DNA of 28,632 nucleotides from the NCBI GenBank assembly GCA_964603985.1, contig CAZRXG010000045.1:1-28632 (forward strand), written 5' to 3'. Under the pieces are notes generated by a model, which saw only the letters and a program-made list of their open reading frames with translations, did not search any database and was not told the origin of the DNA. Positions 7,182-13,698 of the stretch are shown piece after piece (the first letter of the stretch is position 1; each line of letters starts with the position of its first letter). Made by a program: the position numbers and the translations under genes. The DNA comes from CAZRXG01 sp964603985 (GTDB lineage: Bacteria > Chloroflexota > Anaerolineae > Aggregatilineales > UBA3940).

Positions 7182-8738
7182 TCAGCTCTCGATGCCGGGT
7201 CCTCGCCGGGGCTCAAGCACTAGATCGGGGTTGAAATAGTTAAAGACGGCTGCCGAGATGTTCTCGACGATGGCCGAGCTGATAGAGTAATCCAGCCAGT
7301 TGACGTCGGCCCACAGGAATATGGCTAAAACGTAATCCCCGCCGGGGCTGAGCACGATGGCGGCATCCCCGTGCGTGTCGTAGGTGTAGCCGTGTTTGTG
7401 TGCGACCGGTACGTCGGCGGGCACCCCCGACATCACCAGCCACTGTCCCTCTTCGTTATTTGAGAGCAGGTCGATCATCATCCGGCATTCGTCGGGTGTG
7501 AAGTCATCCGGGTACACCGCCAGCAGGTCCCCACCGCCGAACTCGGCGCACTGGTAGATCATGTCGAGCAGCATGGCGAGGTCGTCCGTGGTCGTCTGCA
7601 TGTACGGGTCGGCGTAGGTGTCCACGCATGTCCCGGCGCGCGCTGCCTCGCGGGCCGGTGTGCTGTAGTATTCGGGGGGATCTTCATTGTCGTAGGGGGC
7701 GACGATGAAGGAGTTTTCTAATCCCAGGTACTGCACCGAGTCCGTGATGATCTTTGTCCCATCGAACGGGTCCCCGTAGCCGATCTCCTGCATGATGAAG
7801 TTGGCCGAAATGTTGCCCGACTGCCAGAGCGTTTCGGTCAGGATCTTGTAAGCATCCGAGCCGGGGGTGGGCACCCAGTCCAGGTAGCGGAAGAACTCCA
7901 CCATGATCGGGAGCTTCATCGTGCTGGTGCTGGCGTAGGCAACGTCGCAGTCCAGGTAGGTGAGACCCCCCTCGCGCAGATCAAGGTCAAGCTCCAGATC
8001 CTCGCCGGTTTGCAGGTCGATCACGTTGATCGACGCCACGCCGTCAAACTTCCTGATGACCAGGTAATCTACCAGCAGGGCCTCAAGCGTTTCCATGTCG
8101 GGATGTGGGGCCGGGTCCTCCTCGATCACCAGCTCGACGGTGCGGTCGGTCGGCTTGTACAGGGCTTTGTCTATCCGGTTAAACGATTCTTCCTGGTTGA
8201 GCGTGTAACCCGGCTGCCCCGCTTCGAAGGAGAGCGTGCTCAACGAGGGCTGCGCGGCGGTTGGCGGGCTGTCGTACCGCGCGGCGATGTCGGCCAGCCA
8301 GGCGCGCAGCAGGTCTTCGGAGTATTCTGCCACCAGATCGACGCTGTACGCCTCCTCAGGGCGTCGCCAGATGTAGTCCCAGAACCCCGCCCAGAACGTC
8401 CCCTCGGTGCGCAGTTCGTTAGCGCGGGATAGCATGGCCTCCGAGTTAACGCGGAAGCCGACCTGGTCCGGGCTGAGGTGAATCTCCTGGTCGCGGTACA
8501 TGACCTTCACCGGCACGCCGTAGACCTGTTCGATGCGGGCCTGTGCGTCGGTGCGTGCCAGCCCGCTGACCTGGACGCCGCCCATCGTCAGGCCCAGCGG
8601 CATCGTCTGCCTCTCGGCACTGAACTGGCTCAACTGCGTGACGAGCAGCATCGCCGCGGCCAGGATCATCAACAGCCCGGCCACTTCCAGTATGGGTAAG
8701 TTGATACGTCGTGGTGTCGATGGAAGGTGTGTGTTCAT
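7182..8738 (-). CDS. Class A beta-lactamase-like serine hydrolase with YoaR-like N-terminal domain
   Basis: A 518-residue exported protein. A hydrophobic segment (about 14-36) is a membrane anchor or signal. Residues about 45-205 resemble the putative peptidoglycan-binding region seen in YoaR/VanW-type proteins. Residues about 225-510 are a beta-lactamase/transpeptidase-like domain with the SxxK motif STMK (Ser272, Lys275) and a late AHKHGYTYDTHGD segment where family members carry K-[ST]-G. Together these point to a cell-wall-directed serine hydrolase rather than a drug-resistance enzyme, though the substrate cannot be read from sequence. Its ATG overlaps the stop of the Nudix gene by one base (TAATG), so the two are probably translationally coupled. 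It converges on the phosphatase gene with a 47-bp gap and no clear terminator. Confidence 0.85.
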   Translation of the reverse strand: MNTHLPSTPRRINLPILEVAGLLMILAAAMLLVTQLSQFSAERQTMPLGLTMGGVQVSGLARTDAQARIEQVYGVPVKVMYRDQEIHLSPDQVGFRVNSEAMLSRANELRTEGTFWAGFWDYIWRRPEEAYSVDLVAEYSEDLLRAWLADIAARYDSPPTAAQPSLSTLSFEAGQPGYTLNQEESFNRIDKALYKPTDRTVELVIEEDPAPHPDMETLEALLVDYLVIRKFDGVASINVIDLQTGEDLELDLDLREGGLTYLDCDVAYASTSTMKLPIMVEFFRYLDWVPTPGSDAYKILTETLWQSGNISANFIMQEIGYGDPFDGTKIITDSVQYLGLENSFIVAPYDNEDPPEYYSTPAREAARAGTCVDTYADPYMQTTTDDLAMLLDMIYQCAEFGGGDLLAVYPDDFTPDECRMMIDLLSNNEEGQWLVMSGVPADVPVAHKHGYTYDTHGDAAIVLSPGGDYVLAIFLWADVNWLDYSISSAIVENISAAVFNYFNPDLVLEPRRGPGIES

Positions 8739-9253
8739 TATGCCTGTTTGCCCTTATCGTCTCGCTGGCGCTCAAAGGCTGCGATGGCTGCCTGGTTAAA
8801 GGGCGCCATCGGCGGCAGCGCGTCGAGGCTTACCCAGCGATAATCCACCAGCTCTGTGCTCAGAGCCTGAACGTCATTTTCTGCGTGGCACACGAAGGCG
8901 ATGTCCAGGTGGTGCCGGTGACGGCGGCTCTGCTCGATTGCCAGCGGGCGAGCGCCCGTGACCTCTATCCCCGCTTCCTCGCGCAGCTCCCGCCTGAGGC
9001 AGTCCACCGGCGACTCGTCCCCTTCCAGCCAGCCGCCCGGCAGCCCCCAGGGTTCGCTTGGGTGAAAGACGTGCTCGACCAGCAGAATCTGGCCCCCATC
9101 GTTCAATACGACACCCACCACCCCCGCCGTGAAGCGCGTCTGCCGCCACCGGAACACGGTTCGCATCATGTCGGCCAGCCAGGGAACGCGCTTCAGTGCG
9201 TCCGCCAGCCGGTGTTTGACCGTCAGGTTAGGTGTCAAAGAAGAGCGATTCAT
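8738..9253 (-). CDS. Nudix hydrolase
   Basis: A 171-residue protein with a complete Nudix box at residues 74-96 (G-x5-E-x7-REL-x-EE-x-G-I), which coordinates the Mg2+ used to hydrolyse nucleoside-diphosphate-linked substrates. The residues before it (LLVEH, PWGLPGG) match the usual fold. There is no signal peptide, so it should be cytoplasmic. The substrate is unknown; candidates include oxidised nucleotides, NDP-sugars and ADP-ribose. It is the first of two coupled genes, ending one base into the start of the serine hydrolase. A well-spaced promoter lies 60-85 bp upstream, with a hairpin in the leader. Confidence 0.9.
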   Translation of the reverse strand: MNRSSLTPNLTVKHRLADALKRVPWLADMMRTVFRWRQTRFTAGVVGVVLNDGGQILLVEHVFHPSEPWGLPGGWLEGDESPVDCLRRELREEAGIEVTGARPLAIEQSRRHRHHLDIAFVCHAENDVQALSTELVDYRWVSLDALPPMAPFNQAAIAAFERQRDDKGKQA

Positions 9254-9280
9254 TGCTACCCTGTGCTACTTACACAAAAT

Positions 9281-9308
9281 CACCACCATTCCCCGGTGGT
9301 CGGTGGTG
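9281..9308 (-). promoter_or_regulatory. Leader hairpin with two alternative pairings before the Nudix gene
   Basis: CACCACC (9281-9287) can pair with GGTGGT (9295-9300; 6 bp, 7-nt loop) or with GGTGGTG (9302-9308; 7 bp, 14-nt loop), but not both. On the minus strand the short hairpin is followed by ATTTTG, so it may be a weak terminator for the lipoprotein gene or an attenuator for the Nudix gene. Confidence 0.4.
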
Positions 9309-9309
9309 G

Positions 9310-9338
9310 ACTATACCACTTCGATGGTTGACTGCCAA
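9310..9338 (-). promoter_or_regulatory. Sigma70-type promoter of the Nudix-serine hydrolase pair
   Basis: On the minus strand: -35 TTGGCA (9333-9338), 17-bp spacer, -10 TATAGT (9310-9315) with an upstream TGG giving an extended -10. Transcription should start near 9303, leaving a leader of about 50 nt that contains the hairpin at 9281-9308. Confidence 0.6.
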
Positions 9339-9366
9339 CCGCCTTTTGGTCTACGTTTGACGGGCG

Positions 9367-10782
9367 TCACTCGCCAAAAGAGAAGATCGCCTGACGGCCT
9401 TCCACCAGCGTGATGGGCGGCTCTCCCGGCTGCAAGGTATCGATCAGCCGGATCTCCGCATTTTCTTTATCCGGCGGCTGGTGGGCATAAACCAGGTAGC
9501 GCCCATCCGGCGACCAGACCCGGTGGCTCTGGGCGTACTGGTCGAAGTACTGCAAGATGTAGAACTGTGCCGGTGTGGGGAGAAACTCCGCCAGGCGGGT
9601 TGTCTGGCCGGTTTCCACATCGAGCACGTGCCACACCAGGACGAAGGTCGGCTCGTCCACTTGGGCTGCCGGGTGTGCCGACACCCCGATGCGGCGAACC
9701 TCCGGCAGGGGTTGGGCGTAATCTTCGACCGACACAAAGGCCAGGCGGGTGCTGTCCGGCGACCAGAAGAAAGAGACGATGTCGTCTACGTCAACCACGC
9801 TGTGACCTTCGCCCCCATCCGCCCCGGTGACGGTCAGGTTGGAGAGGGGATACCCACCGCTGGCGTAGGCGACCTGCCGCCCATCCGGCGACCAGCTAAA
9901 GAAGATCAATCCTTTGATCGGCGGCCCCAGTTGTGTGCGCTCGTCGTTATCCGCGATGATCATCTGGTTGCCGTCTTCTCCACTGCCGACGAACAACAGC
10001 CGCTCATCAACCGGCGACCAGGCCGGAGCCTGGAAGATACCCGGCGTGTCGGGCAGGCTCTCGCTGATCTCGTCGTCGTTTACGTCATAGATCGCCAGGT
10101 CCTCACCGTTACGGAACCACAGCATCGATCCGCCGTCGGGTGCCCACGAGTAGTAGAACGGTTGCGCCCGGCCAACGGTCTTTTCAGAAGCCAGCCCTTC
10201 GGCCCCCGTGTTGACTTCTGCCAGGTGGAGCGCCATGTCGGCGTCGTCGCTCATCAGAAAGGCGAACTGGCCGCACTGTGCCCCGGTCGCGCACGCGGCG
10301 GGCGACCAATACCCGTAAATGTAGCTGTTCTCGGTCGTGCTCAGCAGGCTGACCGGCTCACCCTCGCCCGGCCTGACGGCCAGCACGTCCAACGTTGGCT
10401 CCTTGCCGGGCAGCACTTCGGCCCGCACGTAAGAGAGCCACCCCGTCGGCGACCATGTCGGGTGGCTGTAAACGCGCCCGCTCAACCCGTCCTCCATCGC
10501 GAGGGCATCACTTGTGAGCGCCTGCGGCTCTTCACCTGCTTCCATGAGGTACAGGTTGCCATCTTCGCCGATCACCACCAACCGCCCGGTGGCAGGAAAG
10601 GCCGTGTCGCCCGAAGGTGGTGCCGGGGCCTCAGCCTGCGATGTGTCATCCCCCTCTTGCGGGCCTTCTTCCTCCGGCTGGGCAAAGAGCGTGATCGTCG
10701 GCAGCGAGCCACTGCACGCTATCACGCCCAGGGCCAACGCGATTACTGCTGTACCGATAACCCATCTTCTACGCATTCCCAA
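9367..10782 (-). CDS. Lipoprotein with TolB/PD40-type beta-propeller repeats
   Basis: A 471-residue predicted lipoprotein. The N-terminus has MRRR, a hydrophobic stretch and a lipobox LGVIAC, with Cys23 the expected lipidated residue. A Pro/Glu-rich linker (about 34-63) follows. The rest is a series of WD40-like (PD40) blades, each with a W[SA]P-[DTV] signature: WSPTG, WAPDG, WSPVD, WSPDG, WSPDS and WSPDG. Such propellers are protein- or ligand-interaction platforms on the outer face of the cell; a specific role cannot be assigned. The start could be Met1 or Met3. It has its own promoter at 10837-10865 and lies upstream of the Nudix gene on the same strand. Confidence 0.85.
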   Translation of the reverse strand: MGMRRRWVIGTAVIALALGVIACSGSLPTITLFAQPEEEGPQEGDDTSQAEAPAPPSGDTAFPATGRLVVIGEDGNLYLMEAGEEPQALTSDALAMEDGLSGRVYSHPTWSPTGWLSYVRAEVLPGKEPTLDVLAVRPGEGEPVSLLSTTENSYIYGYWSPAACATGAQCGQFAFLMSDDADMALHLAEVNTGAEGLASEKTVGRAQPFYYSWAPDGGSMLWFRNGEDLAIYDVNDDEISESLPDTPGIFQAPAWSPVDERLLFVGSGEDGNQMIIADNDERTQLGPPIKGLIFFSWSPDGRQVAYASGGYPLSNLTVTGADGGEGHSVVDVDDIVSFFWSPDSTRLAFVSVEDYAQPLPEVRRIGVSAHPAAQVDEPTFVLVWHVLDVETGQTTRLAEFLPTPAQFYILQYFDQYAQSHRVWSPDGRYLVYAHQPPDKENAEIRLIDTLQPGEPPITLVEGRQAIFSFGE

Positions 10783-10836
10783 TCCTTACCGCTTCCTCGT
10801 ACCGATCTCGTTTCTTTGGCAAAATAACTGACCCTT

Positions 10837-10865
10837 ATTGTATACTTTGAGGAGAGTGTATTCAA
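10837..10865 (-). promoter_or_regulatory. Promoter of the PD40 lipoprotein gene
   Basis: On the minus strand: -35 TTGAAT (10860-10865), 17-bp spacer, -10 TACAAT (10837-10842). The predicted start, near 10830, gives a leader of about 48 nt. On the plus strand an overlapping TATACT (10841-10846) with TTGGCA 19 bp upstream could serve the SCP2-like gene, but that spacing is poor. Confidence 0.5.
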
Positions 10866-10956
10866 CGTCGTGGCCTGTCACAGCCAGCGCGTCGATGCCT
10901 CGCCTCTTTGACTGTATTCGCCTCTAATGCTTGCGTGAAAGGGGAGATAGAACACC

Positions 10957-11280
10957 ATGCCTGAGAGTGTGCGTGAGGCACTGAAGGGGATCGCCGGGCA
11001 GTTTGACCCGGGCGCCTGGAAGAGTGGGGACGCCGTTCTGCAGTTCAACCTCGCTGGCGAGGGTGGCGGCGAATTTATCGCCAGGATCGAGGGTGACAGC
11101 CTGGAAATCGAGGAGGGCACAGCCGAATCGCCAGACATGACGATGACCTGCTCTGCCGAGGATTTCCTGGCGCTGATCAGCGGCGATCTAAACGCCGTCA
11201 GTGCGTTTATGTCCGGGCAGCTCAAAATCGACGGGGAGTTGTCTCTGGCGATGGAGCTCCAGAATCTGCTGGGTGCTTAG
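10957..11280 (+). CDS. SCP2 sterol-carrier-like domain protein
   Basis: A 107-residue acidic protein that fits the bacterial stand-alone SCP2 fold: about 30 residues of helix and strand, then the alternating strand pattern VLQFNLAGEGGGEF, then MTMTCSAEDFLALISGDLNAVSAFMSGQLKIDG. The phrase FMSGQLKIDGELSLAM is typical of SCP2 C-termini. The family binds hydrophobic ligands such as fatty acyl groups, sterols or hopanoids; the ligand here is unknown. There is no signal or membrane segment. The ATG follows an AGGGGAG ribosome site, and a strong rho-independent terminator lies 22 bp after the stop, so it is monocistronic. Confidence 0.85.
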   Translation: MPESVREALKGIAGQFDPGAWKSGDAVLQFNLAGEGGGEFIARIEGDSLEIEEGTAESPDMTMTCSAEDFLALISGDLNAVSAFMSGQLKIDGELSLAMELQNLLGA

Positions 11281-11301
11281 GCTGTCCCGCCGTGGACTCA
11301 C

Positions 11302-11330
11302 AAGACCCACCGCGATCTGGTGGGTCTTTT
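11302..11330 (+). terminator. Rho-independent terminator
   Basis: AAGACCCACC (11302-11311) pairs perfectly with GGTGGGTCTT (11319-11328) around a 7-nt loop, and T's follow to 11330. It ends the SCP2-like transcript and, being nearly symmetrical, may also stop the tRNA transcript coming from the other side. Confidence 0.85.
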
Positions 11331-11338
11331 CGTCTGAG

Positions 11339-11413
11339 TCGGGGCGGCCGGATTTGAACCGGCGACCTCTACAACCCCATTGTAGCGCGCTAGCCAAACT
11401 GCGCCACGCCCCG
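11339..11413 (-). tRNA. tRNA-Pro (anticodon GGG)
   Basis: Read on the minus strand, 75 nt fold into a complete cloverleaf. The acceptor stem CGGGGCG pairs with CGCCCCG. The anticodon stem CTACA/TGTAG holds the loop ATGGGGT, giving anticodon GGG. The T arm is GCCGG-TTCAAAT-CCGGC and the discriminator base is A. C1-G72 and G37 are typical of bacterial tRNA-Pro. CCA is not encoded. It reads CCC and, by wobble, CCU codons. Confidence 0.95.
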
Positions 11414-11677
11414 AACGCACGCTAGTTTAACACATCCACCTGCCCATCGCAAAGTTTAGGGACGCACGGGCCACGGACAGGTTGCCACAAAGTCTCCTTG
11501 TGGGAGGCTGGTGTTTTTAGGTTGGTTTTTGCCCCCCTTCTTGGGCCCTCATCGTCGCCGCGCTCCAATGTGTCCCCGTGCACGGGGGGACGGATGAGCC
11601 GTCAGGCTCACAGGGGGGTGAAGAAGCAGTGCATCGCGACTGTGCAAAATCCTGCTTAACAGAGCCCTGGCCCGCGT
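11414..11677. other. Non-coding region with a hairpin array
   Basis: No gene is visible. Hairpins include CCACAA/TTGTGG (11485-11503), the perfect palindrome CCCCGTGCACGGGG (11574-11587, extendable to GTCCCC/GGGGAC) and TGAGCC/GGCTCA (11595-11610). The order of G-run hairpin, GAGCC hairpin and a GCAGTG sequence resembles the structured region at 13523-13612, so this may be a degraded relative. Confidence 0.4.
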
Positions 11678-11832
11678 ATGCATCTTGAGTATGTAATCCG
11701 GACATGATGGAAATGCCGATTCGCCTGGCTTTCTCCCCTCCCCCCAGCGCCGTCAGGCGCGGAATGTGGGGGAGGGGCTGGGGGGTGGGGGGCAAACGGT
11801 GGCCGGATTAGTTTTTTGAGTTCATTATCAGG
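11678..11832 (+). repeat. MITE-like intergenic repeat, copy 2
   Basis: Second copy of the repeat at 1609-1760, with somewhat imperfect ends: ATGTAATCCGG (11691-11701) against CCGGATTA (11803-11810). The central hairpin block (about 11738-11776) is almost identical to the other copies. Its right end overlaps the stop codon of the O-antigen ligase gene by a few bases. With copy 3 it brackets that gene in direct orientation. Confidence 0.75.
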
Positions 11833-13312
11833 CTTCGCGGCGAGACGATGGAGCCGTCTTGCCCGTAGCCTCCCCCGCCTCCAACGCGATCCGCGTGGCC
11901 GCCAGCGCCAACCCCACGAACGTCCAGAAGATCGTGATCGCCGCGTGAAACTCCAGGTTAAAGAAGTAGTGATCCAGTATCCCATTGAACAGCGCCCCGA
12001 TCAGCCCCGCGACCAGGCCCAACCACATCGGTCGCAGGCTGGGCACGGCGTCCAGGTGAGGGCGCGCCCGCCACGCGTAGGCGAACAGGACGACCATCAA
12101 GATCAGGAACGCACCCAGGCCCAGCAACCCCATGTTCTCGGCCATGACCAGATAAACGCTGGACGCCCCCAGGTAGATATCAATGTCCGGCGCGCCCGCA
12201 AATCCAACCCCCAGCAGCGGATAACGCCTGATCAGGATCAGCGCGTCCTTGTACTCACCAAACCGCATCTGCGTCGCCAGGTCCGCACCCTGTAGCCCTT
12301 CGATGAACCGTTCGATGTACACCTGGCTCCAGGGAAGCGCGAGCAGCACCACCCCGACCACCGCTAGCACGACCAGCAGTTTGCGGTAGCGCAGCGCGGC
12401 AATGAAGAGGATGGCGACGCCGAAGGCCGCCATCGATCCACGCGAGAAGGTCAATACCAGGCAAATCACCAATACCAGCAGAATCGGCACGGCGTGCCAC
12501 CGCCTGCCCGTCAGCGGGTATCGGGTGATGAGCTGCGGTGCGGCCAGCGCGGCGATCATGACCAGCAGCCCACCCAACGCGTTCGGGTTGACCGTCGTGC
12601 TGATCGCCCGTTCAGGCAGATCGGGGTTCTGCTCAATGTACTGGATCACGCCCCCATCCGGGTAACCGATAACGCTCAAGCGGATCAGGATACGCTCCGC
12701 AAGCGAGTCCGGCATCAGCCACAACACGATCCCACCCAACGCGGCCAGCGTTCCCATCAGCACGACCACCAGCACGAAGCGGCGCAGTTGTTCCGGCGTG
12801 CGCAGCACGTCGACCAGCACCAACGCGAAGCCGACGCTCAGCAGCAGCTCGGCGAAGCTTCGGAGCACGCGCGATGTCAGCCCCGCGTAGCGCAGCCCCG
12901 CGACGAAGCTGAAGACGCTCAACACGGCAAACAGCACGATGAAGGGGTGCACCGGCGTGGTCGCCAGTCTGCGCCGCTCACCGGTCATCCACTGCATCAA
13001 GTACAGGAAGTAAGCCGCCGCCATCGCCAGGTCGAGGAAGGTCGGCGTCAGCACCACTTTGATCGGCAGCGTGGCAAAGGGCAGCAGCGTGATCACCGCC
13101 ACCACACTCCACAGGGCATTTTCCAACCCCGCGATCACCCACACCACTCCCGCCAACGCCACCAACAGCACCAGCGTGTAGATCGGCCCGATCAGCGCCA
13201 GCGCCAGGCCGAGCGCTGCCGCGACGAGCGCCAGCGCGACGCCCAATGCCAGCGCGACCGTCCGCCGGTCGGCATTGGCAATGAATTCCTGCAAGGGCTG
13301 TCGGTCGATCAT
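11828..13312 (-). CDS. O-antigen ligase/polymerase family membrane protein (Wzy_C)
   Basis: A 494-residue, very hydrophobic protein with about 12 membrane segments. Two family hallmarks are visible: TFSRGSM at 288-294, where Wzy_C proteins have an [AS]-R-G motif in a membrane helix, and RYPLLGVGFAG at 363-373, matching the usual H/R-P-x-x-G-x-G periplasmic-loop motif. Such proteins transfer or polymerise undecaprenyl-linked glycans on the outer side of the membrane. It lies alone between two direct copies of the MITE-like repeat, downstream of the glycosyltransferase operon on the same strand. Whether it is a ligase or a polymerase cannot be decided from sequence. The last residues (TAPSSRREA) run into the repeat, so the natural C-terminus may have been altered by it. 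Confidence 0.85.
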   Translation of the reverse strand: MIDRQPLQEFIANADRRTVALALGVALALVAAALGLALALIGPIYTLVLLVALAGVVWVIAGLENALWSVVAVITLLPFATLPIKVVLTPTFLDLAMAAAYFLYLMQWMTGERRRLATTPVHPFIVLFAVLSVFSFVAGLRYAGLTSRVLRSFAELLLSVGFALVLVDVLRTPEQLRRFVLVVVLMGTLAALGGIVLWLMPDSLAERILIRLSVIGYPDGGVIQYIEQNPDLPERAISTTVNPNALGGLLVMIAALAAPQLITRYPLTGRRWHAVPILLVLVICLVLTFSRGSMAAFGVAILFIAALRYRKLLVVLAVVGVVLLALPWSQVYIERFIEGLQGADLATQMRFGEYKDALILIRRYPLLGVGFAGAPDIDIYLGASSVYLVMAENMGLLGLGAFLILMVVLFAYAWRARPHLDAVPSLRPMWLGLVAGLIGALFNGILDHYFFNLEFHAAITIFWTFVGLALAATRIALEAGEATGKTAPSSRREA

Positions 13313-13343
13313 CGGTCACTCCATTTCCAGGAAGCCCCACCTT

Positions 13344-13493
13344 ATGCACCTCGAGTATTTAACCCGGCCACGATGGGAATGTGCTTCGTCCGGCTCCTTC
13401 CCTCCCCCCAGCGCCATCAGGCGCGGAATGTGGGGGAGGGGCCGGGGGTGGGGGGCAAACGATCACCGGATTAAACAGTTAAATTTCATCTGG
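13344..13493 (+). repeat. MITE-like intergenic repeat, copy 3
   Basis: Third copy of the element at 1609-1760. Terminal repeats are ATTTAACCCGG (13357-13367) and CCGGATTAAA (13466-13474, one mismatch). Copies 1 and 3 also share GAATGTGCTTCGTCCGGCT exactly (about 13378-13396 here). It lies just upstream of the O-antigen ligase start. Confidence 0.75.
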
Positions 13494-13522
13494 TAGTGGT
13501 TAGGGGTTTTGAAGTTTGCCGT

Positions 13523-13612
13523 TCACTGCACCGCCAGGATGCCCCCCCAGCTTGCTGGGGGGATGAATGGCTGGAGCCGAAGGCTCCGCAGGGCGAAGCC
13601 CTGGTGCAGTGA
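13523..13612 (-). other. Multi-branched structured element A (three hairpins closed by a 10-bp stem)
   Basis: TCACTGCACC (13523-13532) pairs perfectly with GGTGCAGTGA (13603-13612). Inside lie three perfect hairpins: CCCCCCAGC/GCTGGGGGG (13543-13562), GGAGCC/GGCTCC (13573-13587) and AGGGC/GCCCT (13590-13602). Read on the minus strand, as it would be transcribed after the YfhO-like gene, the last two have cUUCGg-type loops. The whole is a cloverleaf-like four-way fold. It contains no ORF of note. Confidence 0.6.
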
Positions 13613-13616
13613 TCCA

Positions 13617-13695
13617 GCAACAACCGGTCCCGAAGGGACGATTTCTCGTAATGCCCCGGAGCTTGCTCCGGGGATAGAGAAATCGAGGTTGTTGC
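13617..13695 (-). other. Multi-branched structured element B
   Basis: GCAACAACC (13617-13625) pairs perfectly with GGTTGTTGC (13687-13695). Inside are a GTCCC/GGGAC hairpin (13627-13639) and a second arm, GATTTCTC/GAGAAATC (13640-13647 with 13677-13684), topped by CCCCGGAGC/GCTCCGGGG (13654-13673). It starts three bases after the stop of the YfhO-like gene on the minus strand, so it would form the immediate 3' end of that transcript and could serve as a terminator or stability element. Confidence 0.6.
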
Positions 13696-13698
13696 CAT

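Noticed and set aside
7182..8738. Antibiotic-resistance beta-lactamase
   Set aside because: The SxxK motif is present, but the YoaR-like N-terminal region and the large size point to a cell-wall-related hydrolase; the sequence gives no support for drug hydrolysis.
9481..10827. 448-codon plus-strand frame opposite the PD40 lipoprotein gene
   Set aside because: The minus strand has a lipobox and six propeller blades; this frame has no recognisable motif and arises from high GC content.
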